58,547 nucleotides of DNA. It comes from Gammaproteobacteria bacterium (lineage in GTDB: Bacteria; Pseudomonadota; Gammaproteobacteria; Steroidobacterales; Woeseiaceae). The notes beneath the pieces were generated by a model. It saw nothing but the letters and a program-made list of their open reading frames with translations, was not told the DNA's origin and made no database searches. The stretch is taken from contig JAACFB010000019.1 in the NCBI GenBank assembly GCA_009937615.1, forward strand, positions 1-58,547. Reading direction: 5' to 3'. The translations under genes and the position numbers were made by a program. Numbering within the stretch: position 1 is the stretch's first letter; each line of letters opens with the position of its first letter. Positions 55,284 through 58,547 of this stretch are shown here, piece after piece.

Positions 55284-55865
55284 ATGACACAGCAGGCAAT
55301 AAACAGTGAACCGATGAATCGGATCAACGGCTTGGACATGGAGTCCCTGGTCGGCACCGTCGAGGCTGTCAAGCAAGACCCGTCGCTTGGCAGTTTCGAG
55401 TTCCGTGCCAGCAATAAGTGGATCAGCGGTGGAGAGAACCGTTCACGAATCAAAGAGTTCTATGGCGCAGGCAGCGAGGATGAATCCCGTACCGCCGCCT
55501 TCGAGTTTACCAACGGTGAGCCTCCCGTATTACTCGGTAGCAACGAAGGCGCAAACCCCGTGGAGTTCCTCCTGCATGCGCTTGCAGGCTGCGTAACAAC
55601 CACGACGGTACTGCACGCAGCCGCTCGCGGCATTCAAATCGAGAGCCTGTCCACCGAACTCGTCGGTAAAATAGATGTGCAGGGCTTGCTGGCACTCGAT
55701 GACACGGTGCCCGTCGGTTACGAGCAGATCGAGATTAAGATGAGCATCGAAGCTGACTGCAGCGACGAGGAACTTGACGAGCTACTGGCGTTTGCGCAGG
55801 GTCATTCACCAGTCTGCAGCACGGTCTGCCGGCCTGTTCCAGTAACAGTGGAAAGAGTCCGGTAA
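55284..55865 (+). CDS. OsmC-family (Ohr-like) peroxide-reactive protein
   Basis: 193 residues from ATG 55284, nine bases after GAGG; the ATG at 55275 abuts that site directly and is less likely. The family motif GANPVEFLLHALAGCVTTTT carries the first cysteine (Cys103), and HSPVCSTVCRPV the second (Cys178), with an extra one at Cys182. OsmC proteins reduce organic or lipid hydroperoxides with these thiols. The N-terminal extension of about 40 residues (NGLDMESLVGTVEAV) marks the longer OsmC subtype. Divergence from a GlxA regulator suggests metabolite- or peroxide-controlled expression. Confidence 0.92.
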   Translation: MTQQAINSEPMNRINGLDMESLVGTVEAVKQDPSLGSFEFRASNKWISGGENRSRIKEFYGAGSEDESRTAAFEFTNGEPPVLLGSNEGANPVEFLLHALAGCVTTTTVLHAAARGIQIESLSTELVGKIDVQGLLALDDTVPVGYEQIEIKMSIEADCSDEELDELLAFAQGHSPVCSTVCRPVPVTVERVR

Positions 55866-55894
55866 CTGGCCGCCCTCGAACGCCGCCGCAAAGA

Positions 55895-55934
55895 AGGGGC
55901 CGTCCGATTGGTTGAATCGGCGGCCCCTGTTTGT
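55895..55934 (+). terminator. Intrinsic terminator after the osmC-like gene
   Basis: GGGGCCG-t-CCGATT (55896-55909) pairs with AATCGG-CGGCCCC (55915-55927), with one bulged base, around a five-base loop. The tail TGTTTGT is moderately T-rich. It lies 30 bases after the OsmC stop. Confidence 0.8.
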
Positions 55935-56151
55935 CAGGCGAACAACACAGACTATTCCCGTTCTTTCGTTAGCTGGCCAAGTCCGCTTCGCGTCATTGGC
56001 GGCTCTTCAGGACTGCCTTAGACGGATGCCTGATTCAGGGCGGGAAACGGACCTGCAGTGGGGTCGGAGTGAAGGTTCATTGGGGCAGCCAGCGGCCCGG
56101 AGCGGTTGTCGACGAATCGCAACGAGGGCGTCGCTCCGGCGACAAATCTGA

Positions 56152-56427
56152 TCAGCTGTTACTTGTGGGCGCTCTCTTCGGCGTTGGCACGAGATGGACA
56201 CGAGAGAATTTGCCTCTGTGTCGTTCGTTCAGTCGGGCAACAATCTCCTCCACCGCCCCGGTCACAACGTTGAGATTTCCTTGCCGACAACCCTGAATGT
56301 TGTTGCTGCCTCCAAACGCGATCACATAGCGGTGCCAGTTGGAGCCTTCAGCCCCGGGCGGGGGCTCTACTCGCCGTATGGATACCATCTCATAGGGTTG
56401 CCGGACTTCAGAGGTTTCTTCACTCAT
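56152..56427 (-). CDS. Small conserved protein of unknown function
   Basis: 91 residues. Segments RRVEPPPGAEGSNWHRYV, NIQGCRQGNLNVVTGAVEEI and LNERHRGKFSRVHLVPTP resemble a short cytoplasmic protein that I recall as widely conserved in proteobacteria but without assigned function. A GGGTAAAG ahead of the ATG could be the ribosome-binding site. There is no signal peptide or transmembrane segment. It stands alone in a sparse region, downstream of a repeat-like element. Confidence 0.75.
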   Translation of the reverse strand: MSEETSEVRQPYEMVSIRRVEPPPGAEGSNWHRYVIAFGGSNNIQGCRQGNLNVVTGAVEEIVARLNERHRGKFSRVHLVPTPKRAPTSNS

Positions 56428-56832
56428 CTTTACCCACTATAGAACTAGTTGGGCTTCAATGCATGGAAATGTCGGCTTTGGGCCGAAAGAGGCCCTCCAG
56501 AAACAGGTTAGCCGACTGCCTGCTTTACGGTGAAAAGCAGACGCCCAATCAGGAAGCAAAGTGGAATTATTGAGAGCAGGTAACGGCCAATAGCCGACAA
56601 CAGGGAGTCTGTGCCAAATCGGGACTTCTCGCTCGGTAAGCGACCCAATGCGCTTGAAATCAGTACAATTAGCAGTAACAGGGGAGCGAGCCATCAGGCT
56701 CCATCGGGAAAGCCGCGCTCATTTAGGGGTGCGGCTTTCCCACAAATGAATAACAGCTTTCGCCCAAAGCGGCCGCTCAACCCCTCGGAATCCGAGAAAA
56801 ACCAAGTATGGCCGCCGGCCAGAAGCCGTTCA
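56428..56832. other. 405-bp intergenic region with repeat copy A and an 11-bp-arm hairpin
   Basis: It contains repeat copy A (56486-56596) and, further right, an inverted repeat with perfect 11-bp arms, GGGAAAGCCGC (56706-56716) and GCGGCTTTCCC (56731-56741), with a 14-base loop. The hairpin follows the homocysteine methyltransferase gene on the minus strand but has no T-run after it, so a terminator role is uncertain. No convincing gene is seen. Confidence 0.5.
56486..56596. repeat. Diverged intergenic repeat, copy A
   Basis: The sequence shares with 57879-58030 an ordered series of short blocks: AAAG.GGCCCT.CAG, then TTAGCCGA, a CGGCTTT/CTGCTTT block, AGC.GAC and finally ACGGCCAATAGC. Spacing differs because copy B has about 40 extra bases. 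It is non-coding and looks like an old, decayed intergenic repeat family. Confidence 0.5.
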
Positions 56833-57771
56833 TCATCCGCTAACTGCCTTTGCGATCTTGGCAACGTGACGCAAGTCGGAGCCGCAACACCCTCCGAATA
56901 CGTTCAGCCAAGGCATGGCCAGCGCAATCGCCTTGTACTGTCTCGCGAGTTCCTCAGCATCGCCGTCATCAAGAACCTCGCATTCATCCAGTTCCGCATG
57001 GCTTAACCGGGATGCATTGCAGCGCAGCCCGCGGATGCGGCGGCTCCAGGCCGCGCCATCGAGCACATCGAAGAAGTGGTCCGGGTGGGCGCAGTTCACC
57101 ATGAAGTACGCGGCGGCGGCCTCCGTCGCATCGTCGACTGCCTCAATGGCTTCATTGAGTGGCTGACCTGTCGGCAGACGGCCGTCTGTCTCAACGGTGA
57201 ATGAAACTACAGCCGGCAGACCAACCGAACGTGCAGCGCGAACCACACCAATTGCTTCGTCCGATTGCGTGAAGGTTAGCGCTGTCACCATATCAACCTC
57301 GGTTTCGGCAAGCCAGCCAACTTGACTGGCGTGGTATTCCTCCGCCTCTCTTGCCGCCAGCATGGACTCGGGCGCGTACGCGTCACCTCTGGGACCAATA
57401 TTCCCATTCAACACGATAGGCTTACTATTCTCGGAAAACTCGTCTCTAAGTTTTGCAATAAATGCTATGGAGCGCTTGTTGGCCTCACGCAATTCCTGCT
57501 CGGTCTCCGCCAGGTCTTCGGCCCAATGTGGATGAGCTTTCCACGTCTGGCTATCAAGCACGAATCCGGCATCGTAATCATTCGCAAGGGACAAAAATCC
57601 TCGGAAGTAGTTAGCAACTGCTTCCCGACCATGCCGGTCTGGCAAGAGCGTATGCGCCGCAAATTCTCGGATCTCAATCCCGTGATTGAATATCAGATCA
57701 GTTTCAATCCCGGCATCCGTCAAGAACAAATCGCCAGACAATTGCGGTAGTTCGTTTCGATATTTGCTCAT
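56833..57771 (-). CDS. Homocysteine S-methyltransferase family protein
   Basis: 312 residues from ATG 57771 (AGAGG upstream); the reading extends 18 residues further without family similarity. It has the zinc-thiolate sites of the family: the first cysteine in MVNCAHPDHF and the last pair in FGGCCGSDLRH, with LTDAGIETDLIF at the start and GNIGPRGDAY in the middle. Enzymes of this group transfer methyl from S-methylmethionine, SAM or betaine to homocysteine. The donor is unknown; the GIETDLIF form occurs in an uncharacterised subgroup. It is flanked by two copies of a diverged repeat. Confidence 0.9.
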   Translation of the reverse strand: MSKYRNELPQLSGDLFLTDAGIETDLIFNHGIEIREFAAHTLLPDRHGREAVANYFRGFLSLANDYDAGFVLDSQTWKAHPHWAEDLAETEQELREANKRSIAFIAKLRDEFSENSKPIVLNGNIGPRGDAYAPESMLAAREAEEYHASQVGWLAETEVDMVTALTFTQSDEAIGVVRAARSVGLPAVVSFTVETDGRLPTGQPLNEAIEAVDDATEAAAAYFMVNCAHPDHFFDVLDGAAWSRRIRGLRCNASRLSHAELDECEVLDDGDAEELARQYKAIALAMPWLNVFGGCCGSDLRHVAKIAKAVSG

Positions 57772-57878
57772 TCGGGAACCTCTGAATTCTAATTCAGGCT
57801 TGAACTCGGGGGGCTCTGTGTTCATGCCAAATGAAAACGCGTCGCGGATTGGCTGATCCCCAACGACCGTATTGGGTC

Positions 57879-58030
57879 AAAGCGGCCCTTCAGCACTAGT
57901 TTAGCCGAATGTCGGCTTTTGCGTGGTAAGCGGACATGCGACCTGACCAGATGTCTGCTTCCCCCAATAGCAGACATTTATTTAACCAGAAGTCAGTCAT
58001 ATTTAACGTCTGCAAACGGCCAATAGCAGC
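57879..58030. repeat. Diverged intergenic repeat, copy B
   Basis: Counterpart of copy A at 56486-56596, in the same orientation, starting AAAGCGGCCCTTCAG and ending ACGGCCAATAGC. The middle part includes several AGCGGACAT and AGCAGACAT-type words that could form weak hairpins. Copies A and B flank the homocysteine methyltransferase gene. Confidence 0.5.
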
Positions 58031-58056
58031 CATCGAAAGCGTATTGACCCGATGCG

Positions 58057-58547
58057 TCAATCCAGGGACATTTCGAAAGCCGGTGAGAACGCAATCGGAA
58101 TGACAAACCTGTTGCTGACCTCGGTGTAGCGATCGTCCAGCGGAGCCGCCTCCTCGGCAGGGTTCGGATTCCAGAACACCTCGATTCGGTGCAGGCCCGG
58201 TTCGAGCCCGGTGAGAGGCACAAGCCCGATTAGACCTCGCATTCCCAAGTCTGCGCGCTCGGCGGACTCAAAATTCGCCATGGATACCGGCTTACCTTCA
58301 ATGCTCACCGCCCATAATCGGCGCAAGCAGGCGAGCCGGTCCTGTACTTCCTCTGCGCGGCCGCAGAGTTGATCCAGCACAAGATTGTCGCGCACTGGGT
58401 AATACGGCAAGAATAGGCGAACAAAGCTGCCATTTTGATTGAAGCTGTCGATCCGGGGCCAGCCGCGCAGCCGATCCAGCGGACTGGGCATGTCCTCGTA
58501 GTACGTGCTGCGGAATCCTTCCTGCACCTGAGTCGTGTCGAGATACC
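58057..58547 (-). CDS. Unknown protein, C-terminal part (gene continues past the window)
   Basis: The frame stays open to the right edge (reading YLDTTQVQEGFRS before the first GTG at 58527), so this is the 3' part of a longer gene; about 163 residues are visible. Segments are LRGWPRIDSFNQNGSFVRLFLP, ADLGMRGLIGLVPLTGLEPGLHRIEV and DRYTEVSNRFVIPIAF (non-contiguous). GLHRIEVFW followed by a beta-rich end suggests an extracytoplasmic beta-sandwich segment. I do not recognise a family. Confidence 0.7.
   Translation of the reverse strand, partial: YLDTTQVQEGFRSTYYEDMPSPLDRLRGWPRIDSFNQNGSFVRLFLPYYPVRDNLVLDQLCGRAEEVQDRLACLRRLWAVSIEGKPVSMANFESAERADLGMRGLIGLVPLTGLEPGLHRIEVFWNPNPAEEAAPLDDRYTEVSNRFVIPIAFSPAFEMSLD

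Noticed and set aside
1..58547. CRISPR arrays, tRNA or rRNA genes, insertion sequences and prophage genes
   Set aside because: Looked for but not seen: no evenly spaced identical repeats, no cloverleaf candidates noticed, and no transposase, integrase or phage structural proteins among the readings.

Overview
The window looks like a chromosome segment of a marine-type, free-living gammaproteobacterium. This placement is an inference from high GC, dense operons with ATGA overlaps, and gene families such as CusCBA, Blc lipocalin, GlxA/OsmC, a YgbA-like protein and BamE-like lipoproteins; there is no rRNA or other phylogenetic marker to confirm it. I saw no tRNA, rRNA, CRISPR array, transposase, integrase or phage gene. 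Several genes appear to start at TTG or GTG behind good Shine-Dalgarno sequences.

Layout, left to right. (1) 1-3936 (+): branched-chain amino acid catabolism, with the tail of a leucine dehydrogenase and the E1alpha, E1beta and E2 subunits of the branched-chain 2-oxoacid dehydrogenase (no E3 here). (2) 3893-5705 (-): an exported beta-barrel-like protein and an exported protein, both of unknown function. (3) 5817-10157: an FAD D-2-hydroxyacid dehydrogenase, divergent from dgcN-dgcA (N-acetyl-glutamate-type D-glutamate pathway), then an isoaspartyl peptidase. (4) 10239-18701: a long minus-strand lipid-modification operon (Cfa-like enzyme, DUF2878, DUF1295, DUF6134, lipocalin, FAD oxidoreductase, DUF1365, second Cfa-like enzyme), divergent from a photolyase gene across a shared control region carrying three 10-bp-spaced TTRCA repeats. 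(5) 18717-27090 (-): a Cu(I)/Ag(I) exporter operon (small His/Cys/Met-rich protein, CusC, CusB, CusA) followed by a CpxRA-like two-component pair. (6) 27284-29454 (+): an MscS channel and an NYN-LOTUS RNA-binding/nuclease protein. (7) 29484-32114 (-): a Tat-exported molybdenum hydroxylase with its 2Fe-2S subunit. (8) 32255-38163 (-): two DUF3604 PHP-like metalloproteins, a strong terminator, then a membrane-anchored PpiC foldase and a HupE/UreJ-like permease.

(9) 38410-46873: a Baeyer-Villiger-type monooxygenase, a histone H1-like protein, an ABC exporter, a DAO-family oxidoreductase broken by one in-frame TGA, two tandem BamE-like lipoproteins, a double ChrR-like cupin and a CpdA-like phosphodiesterase. 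(10) 47288-58547: ATP sulfurylase, pirin, a YbaY-META lipoprotein, a small membrane protein, a YgbA-like nitric-oxide-response protein divergent from a PLP aminotransferase over a 23-bp palindrome, a small outer-membrane barrel, a GlxA-type regulator divergent from an OsmC-like gene, a conserved 91-aa protein, a homocysteine S-methyltransferase flanked by two diverged copies of an intergenic repeat, and the end of an unknown gene.

The best candidates for under-described biology are the photolyase/lipid-modification divergon, in which one Cfa homologue has Ser in place of the usual active-site-region Cys, and the DUF3604-DUF3604-PpiC-HupE module. Other points to check are the nonsense-interrupted DAO oxidoreductase and a strong plus-strand terminator at the 3' end of cusA with no plus-strand gene in front of it.
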